Origin: Maniola hyperantus
Lineage: Eukaryota > Arthropoda > Insecta > Lepidoptera > Nymphalidae
NCBI RefSeq assembly: GCF_902806685.2
Contig: NC_048556.1
Span: 10,006,734 to 10,070,733, forward strand
Direction of reading: 5' to 3'
Length of the DNA stretch: 64,000 nt
Shown here: piece after piece, positions 11,565 through 20,837 of the stretch
How positions within the stretch are numbered: position 1 is the stretch's first letter
Layout of the letters: each line of letters opens with the position of its first letter
Position numbers and translations under genes: made by a program
The notes under the pieces: model-generated
What the model was told of the DNA's origin: nothing
Databases searched by the model: none
Seen by the model: the letters and a program-made list of their open reading frames with translations, nothing else

Positions 11565-11885
11565 TACTACATTTATAATTTTATGATAGTGTTTTTACCT
11601 ATACTTCAAGGATATTTCTAAATAATTTTAAATATTATTATTATCATTATTTATTTGTACCAAAAACATTTACAGTAAAGAGAAAAAGAGAACAAAAGTG
11701 GACAGGGAAGCTTTTATCTCCATGAGACATCTCTACCAGTGACCCTTGGCAGTACGAGAGGTTGTAAAGGGACTAGAATAGGTACAAGAAGAAGATAGAA
11801 ATACTCATGAAAAGAACATAATAGATACTATGTAATATATCAAAAATTTCGGAACCGGCAAGATTCGAACCTGTGTTTCCTGGGA
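11565..11885 (-). mobile_element. tRNA-related SINE fragment (pair with 29355-29450)
   Basis: The reverse strand contains a B-box-like 'caggttcgaatcttgccggt' and a body matching 29355-29450 around 'tacttcaaggatatttcta' and 'attttaaat'. It is old and divergent. Confidence 0.45.
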
Positions 11886-11992
11886 TCGCACCCGACAAGG
11901 AATGAGGCCGATTTTTGGAAAACGGAACTTAACAAACATGTACTTACGCGTTAGCTAGTCGCAAGTTCTATCACAATACAAAATTTACATTA

Positions 11993-12183
11993 TATAAAAG
12001 GAAAAGGTGGCTGACTCACTGATCCATCAACGCACACCTCGAACTGATCGGACTGAAATTTGGCATGCAGATAGCTATTATGACGTAAAAAGAATTTCTG
12101 AAAATTCAACCCCTAAGGGAGTAAAGCCTATTTACTCCTTTTATGCTCCCGAATTTCTTCTCGTGCATTCGCGAGCATACGGT
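11993..12183 (+). mobile_element. Rep-B copy, degraded
   Basis: Landmarks 'ataaaaggaaaaggtgg', 'catgcagatagctattatga', 'attcaacccctaaggga' and 'gcgagcata' are present, with a deletion after 'gacgta'. Confidence 0.75.
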
Positions 12184-12664
12184 AGTTTCAATTAAAAGAA
12201 CTAGGATTTGTACATTTTCTTCGGTTTTTTATATCAATGTGTAACGCTTTGGATACCAAATGAAGTCGGATACGTCCTGAAAAATCCGGTCTTAGCGAGA
12301 TTTATACGCTCGAATCGTCTACTCCTTTATCTGGTTTATGAGAAGCACCTCGCAATTATCATAAAGTCTCGATGTTGGATTTTGAATCGAAAATCGAGAC
12401 AATTTGTCTTATGCAGACTGACGGTCAAAATTAATAACAATCTATCTGTAATCTGTCGAGTAGTTACTTAGCAAAGTTATTTGTCAGAAATTGTATGGTT
12501 TTTAGACAAATAACAACGTTGCTAATTAAGTTATCGACAGACGATTTCAAATAGCTTGATTAATCATTATTATTTTCTTTGTAAATTGGAATATATTATG
12601 GTTTAACTTACGTATTTGTCGGAGTATGCCTAAGAAATTTCGAATCTCCCTTTTCTTTTGAAAG

Positions 12665-12815
12665 ACTAGCCACGGCCGAAGTTTTCCACTGGACGGACCA
12701 GAAATTACAGACTAGACCGAAGTGATATAATTACATTTAGATCCCTTGCCGGGAATCAAACCCGGCATTCTCACTTATAAGACCTCCACCACCACCACTG
12801 CGCCAGGACGGTCGT
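12665..12815 (-). mobile_element. SINE-E fragment, divergent
   Basis: The minus strand shows 'cactgcgcca' and 'tgccgggaatcaaacccgg' marking the reversed tRNA-like head, with 'ccacggccgaag' from the body. Confidence 0.55.
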
Positions 12816-12879
12816 CGTTTAAAGCCTCAATAACAATAAAAGGTCATAAGACCACTAACTAGAGTCTTGGGTCCAAAAA

Positions 12880-13070
12880 CCCCAGGATAATTGAATCGCG
12901 TAACCATGAAACAATTGTGAATTTTAAGTGCACCGCCGCCCGCCCGCCCTGGCAGGAATCCAGTGGCTGCATAATTGCTGGCCATGAAGCAATTGTAGAA
13001 TTCTGTTTGTATGCATTGGAACTTGGAAGACTAATTAAGTATCTCGCTAATAGACCAAGAGCAGGCGTGC
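12880..13070. other. Low-repeat stretch, candidate conserved non-coding element
   Basis: No repeat family recognised. It contains a spaced duplication of 'ccatgaa(a/g)caattgt(g/a)gaatt' at 12904 and 12982 around a CCGCCGCCCGCCCGCC block. Its candidacy rests only on its standing out from repeat DNA; cross-species alignment would decide. Confidence 0.3.
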
Positions 13071-13259
13071 TTTTTGTTTCAAGTTTTTTTTCGTAAAATT
13101 TGGAGACGAATTAGCCCTTGACGTGATCTTTCCGGGTACATATTTGACGTTAAGTTAACGTTAGATGAAAGTACTACTTTGTGGAATAGTAGCATTTTAT
13201 AGTGTATATTTTTTTTAGTTTTTTTTAAAAAGAATGTTTGCCATGTTAATCTTTAATCT

Positions 13260-13502
13260 TAATATATAAAAGGAAAAGGTGACTGATTGACTGACTGACT
13301 GACTAACTGACTGACTGACTGATCTATCAACGCTCAGCTCAAACTACTGCACGGATCGGGCTGAAATTTTGCATGCAGATAGCTATTATGACGTAGGCAT
13401 CCGCTAAAAAAGGATTTTTGAAAATTCAACTCCTAAGTGGGTGAAATAGGGGTTTGAAATTTGTGTAGTCCACGCGGATGAAGTCGCGAGCATAAGCTAG
13501 TT
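13260..13502 (+). mobile_element. Rep-B copy, full length
   Basis: It starts 'atataaaaggaaaaggtgac' and has an expanded (GACT)n run at about 13280-13320. It ends 'gtcgcgagcataagctagt' and is followed directly by SINE-J. Confidence 0.85.
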
Positions 13503-13745
13503 GACTAATATTCCCCTTTCCTCTCCAATTAAGCGAAAAGCTTGTTCTAGGAGTGGGTACGACAATAGTGCAACGGGTGGGGTTTGAATAGAATAGAATA
13601 GAATGTTTTTTTATTCATGTAAACTTTTTACAAGTGCTTATGAATAGTCAGGTAGTTTTAATTTACCACTGGTTCGGAATGCCGTTTGAACCGGCGACCT
13701 TTCAGAATTCAGTCGGCTCCTTAACCGTTGAGCTATTGAGGCTCT
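13500..13745 (-). mobile_element. SINE-J copy interrupted by a LINE tail
   Basis: Left part 'ctaatattcccctttcctct' to 'gtgcaacgggtggggtttgaa'-type sequence ends at 13588. The reversed tRNA-like head continues from 13684 with 'gtttgaaccggcgacctttc' to 'gttgagctattgagg'. The 95 bp between them is a later Rep-K insertion. Confidence 0.8.
13589..13683 (-). mobile_element. Rep-K LINE tail nested in SINE-J, 7 bp target duplication
   Basis: The insertion is bounded by perfect GTTTGAA copies at 13582-13588 and 13684-13690. In the minus sense it reads 'cattccgaaccagtggta', 'caagcacttgtaaaaag' and a simple (ATTCT)n tail. It is a very short, 5'-truncated LINE insertion. Confidence 0.8.
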
Positions 13746-13763
13746 TATTTTAGCATAAGCGTT

Positions 13764-13820
13764 TAGTTCTCGTCGTCGCCAGTAACCGGTAGAGGTCCAC
13801 AGCTGGACATAGGTCTTACC
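13764..13820 (-). pseudogene. RTE-like LINE C-terminal scrap
   Basis: The minus strand encodes a 'KTYVQLWTSTG' segment. This resembles the T-Y-V-Q-Q-W end seen in the longer RTE-like fragment at 61552-61760. Nothing more of the element remains. Confidence 0.5.
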
Positions 13821-13980
13821 TTGTCTACCTAGTAGCACAAGTAGGTAATGCGTTTACTTGTACTTGCTAAATGTCTTCACCTAAACCGTGAAACTGTTCA
13901 AATAGCATGTTTTAAATGGAAGATTTATAGAAACAACTAATGAAACATTAATAATTAAGAAAATTAAAAAAACCATACAA

Positions 13981-14195
13981 AACTAGATGATGCCCGCGAC
14001 TTCATCCTCGTGGATTTAGGTTTTTTAAAAATCCCGTGGGAACTCTGCTTTTCCAAGATAAAAAGTAGCCTATGTCCTTCCCCGGGATGTAAACTAACTC
14101 TGTACCAAATTTCATCAACATCGGTTAAACTGTTGGGCCGTGAAAAGCTAACAGACAGACAGACACCCTTTCGCATTTATAATATTAGTATGGAT
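13981..14195 (+). mobile_element. Rep-A copy, full length
   Basis: It runs from 'aactagatgatgcccgcgac' to 'tttcgcatttataatattag' with a short GACA tract at 14152-14164. Head and tail are intact. Confidence 0.85.
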
Positions 14196-14219
14196 TGTCT
14201 TTGTTTCCCAATGTAATAG

Positions 14220-14430
14220 ATGCGTGAGGTGCCCATTAATTAGACACTTAATCTAATTTAAACGTAACCTTTAGGTAAAATCAGTAAATCATCGTTCACC
14301 CTCCATTTCCCCCTCCCCCTAATGCCATTGGAGGCCTATTAATCAAATACTCCCTTGTGATTAATTAGAAAATCAGCAATTAGACGGAAATCGCCAAAAT
14401 TAAGCCCGATAGTAACCAGGGATGGTAAAA
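14220..14430. promoter_or_regulatory. AT-rich stretch dense in homeodomain-type TAATTA motifs (candidate enhancer)
   Basis: The stretch is free of recognised repeats. It carries several homeodomain-core motifs within about 200 bp: 'attaattagacacttaatct', 'tattaatcaaat', 'tgattaattagaa' and 'caattagac', separated by a pyrimidine-rich 'ccctccatttccccctcccc' block. Clusters of such sites are common in insect enhancers, but also arise by chance in AT-rich DNA. Confidence 0.3.
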
Positions 14431-14486
14431 CCAAGACGCGGCGGATAAGATACAGGACAAGATTCTTCAGAACTGCATGCTAATAT

Positions 14487-14640
14487 TTTAAATGCAAACA
14501 TGTGTATGTCTGTCTCACGGCCCACCAGTTCAACCGATTTTGACGAATTTGGGACACGGATAGATTACATCCCGATGGCTACTTTTTACCCCGATAAATC
14601 AAAAATTTCCCACGGGGTTCGTAAGGCCTATTCGTTTAAT
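14487..14640 (-). mobile_element. Rep-A fragment
   Basis: The reversed body 'cacggcccaccagttcaacc', 'gattttgacgaatttggg' and 'cccacggggtt' is present; the 'cgcgacttcg' head is lost. Confidence 0.65.
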
Positions 14641-14949
14641 CAATTTTAACGTTTGGTATAAAGTTAGCTTGCATCCCGAAGAGAATTTTTTTTATACCTA
14701 AGTCCGCGCGTTATCTTCTTTTATCTTCTTCTTTGTTAGCCTTTATTTATCCATTGTTTGGCATAACCCCCCCATGTGCACGTCATTCTTCTCGGTGTTG
14801 GGCCAATCCCTTCCAAGTCTTTCCCGGTGATATCGTCGCAGCAACGGAAAAGTGTTCAGTTTTTCCCGGTTTTTTTCTGTTGTTTTTTTTTTTTTTAGTT
14901 TGATTAATTTTAATATTACAATAAAACTTAAAGCTAGCCTTATCTAATT

Positions 14950-15085
14950 ACTATATAAATCATGACCGCGTGGAATGGTGCCAAGAATACTGGCTGCATT
15001 TCCGCGCTGGACAGCCAGGCTGATCCGTTGCGCAAAAAATGAGCCAGCCCTTCTGTCACCAGATGAGGCTATTAATCGCTGTTTT
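14950..15085 (-). pseudogene. Probable LINE C-terminal fragment
   Basis: The minus strand is open for about 35 residues, including 'ISLAVQRGNAASILGTIPRG'. The motif 'QRGNAASILGT' resembles a recurrent C-terminal motif of lepidopteran LINE ORF2 proteins. It is too short to place in a clade. Confidence 0.5.
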
Positions 15086-15096
15086 AAAGAACAACC

Positions 15097-15370
15097 TTGA
15101 CGACTTCCCTGGCGCAGTGGTGAGCGCTGTTGTCTTATTAGAGCGAGGTCCCGGGTTCGGGTTTGGAATTTTATAATTTCTAAATTTCTGGTCAGATCCG
15201 GTGGGAGGCTTCCGCCGTGGCTAGTTACCACCCTATTTGCAAAGCCGTGCTGCCAAGCGATTTTGCGTTCCGGTACGATGCCGTGTAGAAAGTCATCCCC
15301 TCCCAGATTAGACCACTTACCACCAGGTGAGATTACAGTCAAGGGCTAACTTATATCTGAATAAAAAAAA
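15097..15370 (+). mobile_element. SINE-E copy, near full length
   Basis: The tRNA-like head has an A box in 'ctggcgcagtggtgagcgct' and a B box in 'ggtcccgggttcgggtttgg'. The body is 'gtgggaggcttccgccgtgg', 'ctagttaccaccct', then 'caccaggtgagattacagtc' and an A-rich end. Other copies are at 30005-30343 and 56156-56475. Confidence 0.85.
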
Positions 15371-15695
15371 TCTCGCCTCTGTATTTCCACATAACATAAA
15401 GAGGAGACAGAAAACAGAATTTAAGGATTTATACCCACTCAAGCAAAAACATTTAGCGCATCCAAACATAAGCAGATTTTGTGGCTCCCTAAGCTTAGTC
15501 AGTAAGAAATGAATTTGATGCTGTAATCCGTTTTACTTGGGATTAATTTCTTATTGCGGGTATTTTGTTCGGAGCAATGGTTTCGACTCCGCCGCTAAAA
15601 ATATTGCGCTAAAATAATGCGAAGAAGCCTTCTTGTTATATTAAATACATCGTCATCTCTATAATCCATACTGATATTATAGGTAAATGCGAAAT

Positions 15696-15918
15696 CTAAA
15701 TATATAAAAGGAAAAGGTGACTGACTGACTGACTGACAGATATATCAATGCACAACTCAAACTACTGAACGGATTGAGCTGAAATTTGGCATGCAAATAG
15801 CTATTATGACGTAGACATCCGCTATGAAAGGATTTTTGAAAATACAATCCCTAAGGGGGTGAAATAGGGGTTAGAAATTTGTGTAGTCCACGCGGACGAA
15901 GTCGCGAGCATAAGCTAG
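15696..15918 (+). mobile_element. Rep-B copy, full length
   Basis: All landmarks from 'atataaaaggaaaaggtgac' to 'gtcgcgagcataagctag' are present. It is flanked on the right by a degenerate reversed Rep-A remnant (about 15920-16060). Confidence 0.85.
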
Positions 15919-16155
15919 CATATACATATCTGTTTGTCACGATTTTAAGGCTCAAAGACTATTCTTGGCATAAATATAGCTTGCATCCTGGAGATAGATG
16001 TATACGATTTTTATGGTTGAAAATGTTTAACGGGATTTTAATCTAAATCCAAAAAGCTTTAACTGCTTACATCACTCATCAGTTAGTTATCTATCAGTTT
16101 CTAAAACTCCATTGACATATCTCAAAACCAAAATCTACAAAACAGTGCTAAATGA

Positions 16156-16632
16156 CATCGCGTGACAATCACGAATGATAAGAATTATGAGAAGACCAGT
16201 CTAACCAACAGTCCAAAATTAGAATCAGTGATCTCAAAATGGAGATGGAGGCCAGACCAACCAGCTGATAGGCACACCGAAGCGTGGAAGCTGCAAAGGA
16301 CTCTACAAGGCCTCAGGCCTCAGAGCAGCTCGGGGACATGGCCTGGCCGCCCTCGGTCCTCGGGGGCGGCCTCGCTTTGGACTGGGACCTTCCAAACCCT
16401 CGAAAATTTTGGGCAATTCGAAAAATTCATCACAAAAGGACTCTGTCAAGGCTGCGGTGGTGACTACAAGTTCAGAGGTGCCTTAAAAGTGAATATAGAC
16501 AGTTCGGAGTATACGGGTTACAAGTATTTCTACAATAGACCTGGCTACAGGGTCAGGGCCAAGTCCTGTGAGGACGCGCGGTTCATACATATCAACTTTG
16601 TGCTGTTGGCTGAGATGCGGTGCTTCGAAACG
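16156..16632 (+). CDS. Candidate exon of unknown protein (open frame ending at a consensus donor)
   Basis: The frame is open from a stop at 16153-16155 to beyond the donor 'acg|gtaagt' at 16632/16633, and it ends in phase 0. The best part, from about 16390, encodes roughly 80 residues with four cysteines: a CQGC pair, then 'SCED' and 'RCFE'. It also has an aromatic 'YTGYKYFYNRPGYR' segment. Base composition is GC-richer than both flanks. It is not spectrin-like and I recognise no domain. There is no in-frame ATG before 16615, and no acceptor with a good pyrimidine tract inside the open part. If real, it is an internal exon with a weak acceptor. From 16235 to about 16440 other frames are open too, so openness alone is weak evidence. 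Alternatives: an exon of a nested gene, a unique exon of a short dystrophin isoform, or a decayed element. Confidence 0.3.
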
Positions 16633-16823
16633 GTAAGTTTTATTGATAAGATAGTTTTTACCTTAACTTAGGTTTGAAGTAGTTGGAACTTCTCCAATTC
16701 CTTTAAAACGCCAGCGCAAACAGACGGAGTAAGTCAAGTCTTTTTGAGACCCAACGTTATGAATTTACCTTATGACTTTATTTACCCGACTGTTTTAATT
16801 AGATCTTGAAATCTAAAAACTCT

Positions 16824-17616
16824 AACTAGCTAAACGCTAACGGGGTCGTCGATTTGCAAAAATCTTATAAAGTAATTTTTTAATCAAAATAGTTAGTTAG
16901 TACTCCTTTTTTAAGAAATCTTTATTGCACACACATATTATTTACATGAAAACAGGATCAGAAGAAACTATACAAAATGGGTGCAAAGGCGGCCTTATTG
17001 CTTAAGCAATTTTTTACAGGCAACCTTTGGTGAAAAGATTAAATTGACTAGAGCACGGGATAGTATAAGAAGTAAAATAATAAGCATATAAGTACATATA
17101 CATATTATATACCTACTGCATATATAAACTCCTTGTATCACGCCTTGTATGTAAATCTTACACGCGTACGTGCGCGTTTTATATGACGAATACGTCAATA
17201 CACGGCACGAACAGAGCATTGCGTTACAGAAACTGTAAGGATATTTCCTTACAGTTTCTGTAACGCAATGCTCTGTTCGTGCCGTGTTAGCAAACGAGTT
17301 GGTGTTAGGCTCCAGCTACTTAGTGAATTAAAAAGTTAAAACTACCATACTATATTTCAATAGAGAAAGTCCAGAAATTCAAGTTGGTAGTAGGTAACTA
17401 ATGAAAATAAGCTTTGATAAATTAGTTTACGTAAAGTAAACAGTGTTAAAACTGGAAGCGGGCCGGGTGAGCTAATCCTATTATGGGTGGCCGCAAACAT
17501 CCCGGTAAGGGTTGGTCCCTTGATTATGCTCCCAATATGTCGAAAATTGCGTACATTTTTTGCTGATTACGGCTGAGTTAGAATGAAAAGCGAAAAGATG
17601 TTTTTGCAATATTTAC
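16824..17616 (+). repeat. 793 bp tandem duplication, unit 1
   Basis: This unit is followed without a gap by unit 2 (17617-18410). By eye they differ at only a handful of positions: for example 'atcaaaatagtt' versus 'atcaaagtagtt', 'gatagtata' versus 'gatggtata', and 'atgtcgaaa' versus 'atgtggaaa'. Both begin with 'aactagctaaacgc', and 'aact' recurs right after unit 2. Content includes an AT-rich body, a 42 bp hairpin and a GC-rich 'gcgggccgggtgagc' segment. It is non-coding. Confidence 0.9.
17200..17287. repeat. Perfect 42 bp inverted repeat (hairpin) in unit 1
   Basis: Bases 17200-17241 are exactly complementary to 17246-17287 with a 4-base spacer TATT. The arms start 'acacggcacgaacagagcat' and the right arm ends 'ctctgttcgtgccgtgt'. 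A perfect 42 bp stem is unusual in this old, diverged repeat environment. Confidence 0.9.
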
Positions 17617-18410
17617 AACTAGCTAAACGCTAACGGGGTCGTCGATTTGCAAAAATCTTATAAAGTAATTTTTTAATCAAAGTAGTTAGTTAGTACTCCT
17701 TTTTTTAGAAATCTTTATTGCACACACATATTATTTACATGAAAACAGGATCAGAAGAAACTATACAAAATGGGTGCAAAGGCGGCCTTATTGCTTAAGC
17801 AATTTTTTACAGGCAACCTTTGGTGAAAAGATTAAATTGACTAGAGCACGGGATGGTATAAGAAGTAAAATAATAAGCATATAAGTACATATACATATTA
17901 TATACCTACTGCATATATAAACTCCTTGTATCACGCCTTGTATGTAAATCTTACACGCGTACGTGCGCGTTTTATATGACGAATACGTCAATACACGGCA
18001 CGAACACGAGCATTGCGTTACAGAAACTGTAAGGATATTTCCTTACAGTTTCTGTAACGCAATGCTCTGTTCGTGCCGTGTTAGCAAACGAGTTGGTGTT
18101 AGGCTCCAGCTACTTAGTGAATTAAAAAGTTAAAACTACCATACTATATTTCAATAGAGAAAGTCCAGAAATTCAAGTTGGTAGTAGGTAACTAATGAAA
18201 ATAAGCTTTGATAAATTAGTTTACGTAAAGTAAACAGTGTTAAAACTGGAAGCGGGCCGGGTGAGCTAATCCTATTATGGGTGGCCGCAAACATCCCGGT
18301 AAGGGTTGGTCCCTTGATTATGCTCCCAATATGTGGAAAATTGCGTACATTTTTTGCTGATTACGGCTGAGTTAGAATGAAAAGCGAAAAGATGTTTTTG
18401 CAATATTTAC
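17617..18410 (+). repeat. 793 bp tandem duplication, unit 2
   Basis: This is a near-identical copy of unit 1, including the hairpin at about 17993-18081. In this copy the left arm reads 'cacgaacacgagcattg' where unit 1 has 'cacgaacagagcattg', so the stem carries a small bulge. The unit ends '...caatatttac' before the shared 'aact'. Confidence 0.9.
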
Positions 18411-18420
18411 AACTTTACTT

Positions 18421-18712
18421 GCTAATATTTTAATGCAGATAACAAGTAAAGACCACGGGAAATATAGACAAATAAAACCATCAAATTAATCGTGGCGTGT
18501 ACCTATTTACTGCATTAAAATAATATGTCGTTAAACTATGAAATAAGCTTAAACTCCCAAATTTAACATCCCGGTAAGGGTTAAACTGTTCCCTTGATTA
18601 TGCTCCCAATATGTGGATTGTGTACATTTTTTGCTGGTTACGGCTAAGTGAAAATGAAAATATACATTTTTTACATGCATATTTATAACTTAACTTGCTA
18701 AATATATGATGA
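18421..18712 (+). repeat. Older, diverged partial copy of the tandem unit
   Basis: Bases 18567-18700 repeat the end of the unit in diverged form: 'acatcccggtaagggtt', 'cccttgattatgctcccaat', 'tacattttttgctg' and 'ttacggct'. So the recent duplication happened beside an older relative, which suggests a longer history of local amplification. Confidence 0.7.
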
Positions 18713-18777
18713 ATATCAGGTTCTCCAATCCATTCTAATAATATTAGAATGGATTGGAGAAATCTGAATAAATGAAA

Positions 18778-18975
18778 AAATCTGTCTGTCTGTCTGTCTA
18801 CTAGCGTTTCACGGCCCAACAGATCTTCCACTAATGTTGATGAAATTTGGTTCAGAGTTAGCTTACTTGTCGTTAAAGGACATAGGCTACTTTTTATCAC
18901 GGAAAAGCTAAGAGTTCCCACGTGATTTTTAAAAAACCTAAATCCACGCGGATGAAGTCGCGGGCATCATTTAGT
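18778..18975 (-). mobile_element. Rep-A copy
   Basis: It is reversed, with a (GTCT)n tract at 18782-18800, 'cacggcccaacag', 'ggcta(c)tttttatcacgg' and 'gatgaagtcgcgggcatcat'. The left flank has a short 'ccaatccattctaat' / 'attagaatggattgg' dyad. Confidence 0.8.
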
Positions 18976-19019
18976 GTTCTATAAAGACGTATAAGAAGAA
19001 TTTATTGTACTTCGTGAGA

Positions 19020-19140
19020 AGGGTTTTGGCCATAGTCAACCACTTTGATTTCAGATTGGCAGACTTCACACACCTTTGAGAACATTATGGAGAATTCTCA
19101 GGCATGCCGGTTTACTCATACTAGACTTCTCATAATGCTA
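19020..19140 (-). mobile_element. SINE-D fragment
   Basis: The reversed body 'gattggcagacttcacacac', 'ctttgagaacattatggaga' and 'ctcaggcatgccggttt' is present without the tRNA-like head. Confidence 0.65.
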
Positions 19141-19496
19141 TGGTTTTTTTCTAAACTTTTGTGAATTTATTCTTTGCGAATAATAGAACCGGAGCGTGTG
19201 CGGCTATGCTAACTATGGTCAGCTAGTCAGCTTCCCTCTGTGATGCTCTTAGGTTTTTATAAAGCCAATAGCGAGCGCAAACAACATCAATATAGCCCTG
19301 CCGCCGGGTGTTGGGCGAGTGAGGGATGGGATGTATCGATATCGATATGGATTAAAATAATAGAGTAATATTTTTCACTTGAATATTCGAGGACGTAGAG
19401 TTTATCAAGAGCTTGTATTCTTTGTATTTGCTAGCTTCATACGCTCGGATTGCCTAGTTAAAAGGTCACTTTAGTGATAAGGCTGCCTTTGCACCC

Positions 19497-19618
19497 TAGC
19501 AAGTCTAAAGCCCGTGTAAACTACGCTCGAGTCGCCTAAGCCTCGGACTCCGGTACCGACTACCGGCATTTATTTATCCGTATCTGCCGGCTACGTACAC
19601 CTGCGACTCGATACTAGT
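19497..19618 (+). repeat. Isolated satellite monomer core
   Basis: It shares 'caagtctaaagcccgtgtaa', 'actacgctcgagtcgcctaa' and 'cacctgcgactcgata' with the array at 20838-21720. It lies 1.3 kb left of that array and is separated from it by a Rep-C copy and AT-rich DNA. Confidence 0.85.
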
Positions 19619-19821
19619 GGTGTCAAATACTGTTAAACTTACATAATATAATATCAATAATTGTTATTAAAATTTATTGATAAATAAACACGTTAAAAAT
19701 ATAACACTGACTAAAAAAAAAAAAAAACTCGATACCTACCCCACTTGATTTCATCTTACTTTGAAAATTGAAAACACTACTTTCATGAACACATTTCAAT
19801 TTATTTTTGGTGATGTAACCA

Positions 19822-19951
19822 AACGAGTCGCAGGGAGCCGCTGGATTCAGGCGCCGCAAGACCGTGACGTGTGGAGTGGAAGTCACTCCAAGAGACTTAT
19901 GTCCAGCAGTGGACGTCTATCGGTTGATGATAATGATGATGATGATGATGA
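19822..19951 (+). pseudogene. RTE-like LINE 3' end nested in Rep-C
   Basis: The fragment encodes 'RVAGSRWIQAPQDRDVW' and is then frameshifted into its 3' end with a (GAT)n tail at about 19926-19953. The same protein end, better preserved, is at 61552-61760. Flanks 'tgatgtaacca' and 'tgacgtgacca' (19811-19821, 19952-19962) look like an 11 bp target duplication with two changes. Confidence 0.75.
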
Positions 19952-20100
19952 TGACGTGACCAGAAATTACGGTTTTCAAATTTTCCCCCTTGCGTGTGCT
20001 ATAAAACCTAGGTACCTACCTACCTGATAAATTCAAGATTCAAGGTCCATGGGAAGTACCCTGTAGGTTTCTTGACAGACAGACAGACAGACAGACGGAC

Positions 20101-20220
20101 GCACAGACAGACGGACGGACGGACGCACAGACAGACGGACGGATGGACGCACAGACAGACGGACGGACGGACGCACAGACAGACGGACGGACGGACGCAC
20201 AGACAGACAGACGGACGGAC
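20101..20220 (+). repeat. 24 bp minisatellite, 5 units
   Basis: There are five head-to-tail units of 'gcacagacagac(ggac)3' without indels (20101, 20125, 20149, 20173, 20197). Single changes occur in unit 2 (ggat) and unit 5 (agac). The array grew from the (GACA)n tail of Rep-C. Both strands are open across it, which is a trivial consequence of the period being a multiple of three. Confidence 0.95.
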
Positions 20221-20837
20221 AGACAACGAAGTGAGCAAAATAAACTACACCATCAAATTACCCGAAAAAATAAACTAGCAAAAAGTCTATGAACGCGCAC
20301 TATCGTTAATCGAACAGTATCGGTAATAAACAGAAATAACAAAAATTTCGACTATTGTATTATTTATGTATCAAATCAAAGCATCAACAAAAATAACAAA
20401 ATTATTTAACTTATTTATTAACACTTCGTAGGTATTCGATGGGAACAACAAAATCATTTGATATGCTAAATTTATCATCATATCGATGTGGTGCTATTTA
20501 ACATTAGTTGACTTGTTATTTTTAACCATATTCAATGCATCGGTATTTTTAGCGCATGACGTAATCGGTCGCAATCGGTAGGTATAATGTCGTCGCGCGC
20601 GCGTTTAGCACCGCGCGCCCCCTTCGAAATTTAATTTCCTGGAATCTTCGCGCTACCTACTTAAGCACCTACTGCAGCTACTTAGAACGTAGGTATAGGT
20701 CCTAACTCCTAACTATAATAATTTGTATTTTTTGATTTAATAATATTTTTTTATTTAAAATTGTTAAGTTTTAGTATCGCAGTTAATCAACAAACTTTAA
20801 TATGTGTTAAATTAACAGGTTAATAAATAAATTGGTC

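Larger units (their letters stand above)
19735..20280 (+). mobile_element. Rep-C copy carrying a LINE insertion and an expanded minisatellite
   Basis: Rep-C sequence runs 'accccacttgatttcatctt' to 'tgatgtaacca' (19821) and resumes at 'ccagaaattacggttttc'. Then come 'ggtccatgggaagtaccctg' and the GACA tail. The GACA tail is expanded into five 24 bp units (20101-20220). The terminal 'ggttccg' part is not recognisable. Confidence 0.8.

Noticed and set aside
14944..15342. 132-codon open frame on the minus strand
   Set aside because: Most of it is the antisense of a SINE-E copy; only the last ~35 residues look like a LINE remnant, annotated as such.
16995..17991. Two near-identical ~70-codon minus-strand frames
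   Set aside because: They are the same AT-rich stretch repeated in the 793 bp tandem duplication; no conserved features.
20101..20220. CRISPR-like regular spacing
   Set aside because: Units are directly adjacent without spacers; this is a eukaryotic minisatellite.
20020..20278. Long open frames on both strands with THRQTDGR-type and SVCLCVRP-type repeats
   Set aside because: They are produced by the 24 bp minisatellite and GACA tail of a Rep-C copy; the period is a multiple of three, so every frame stays open.
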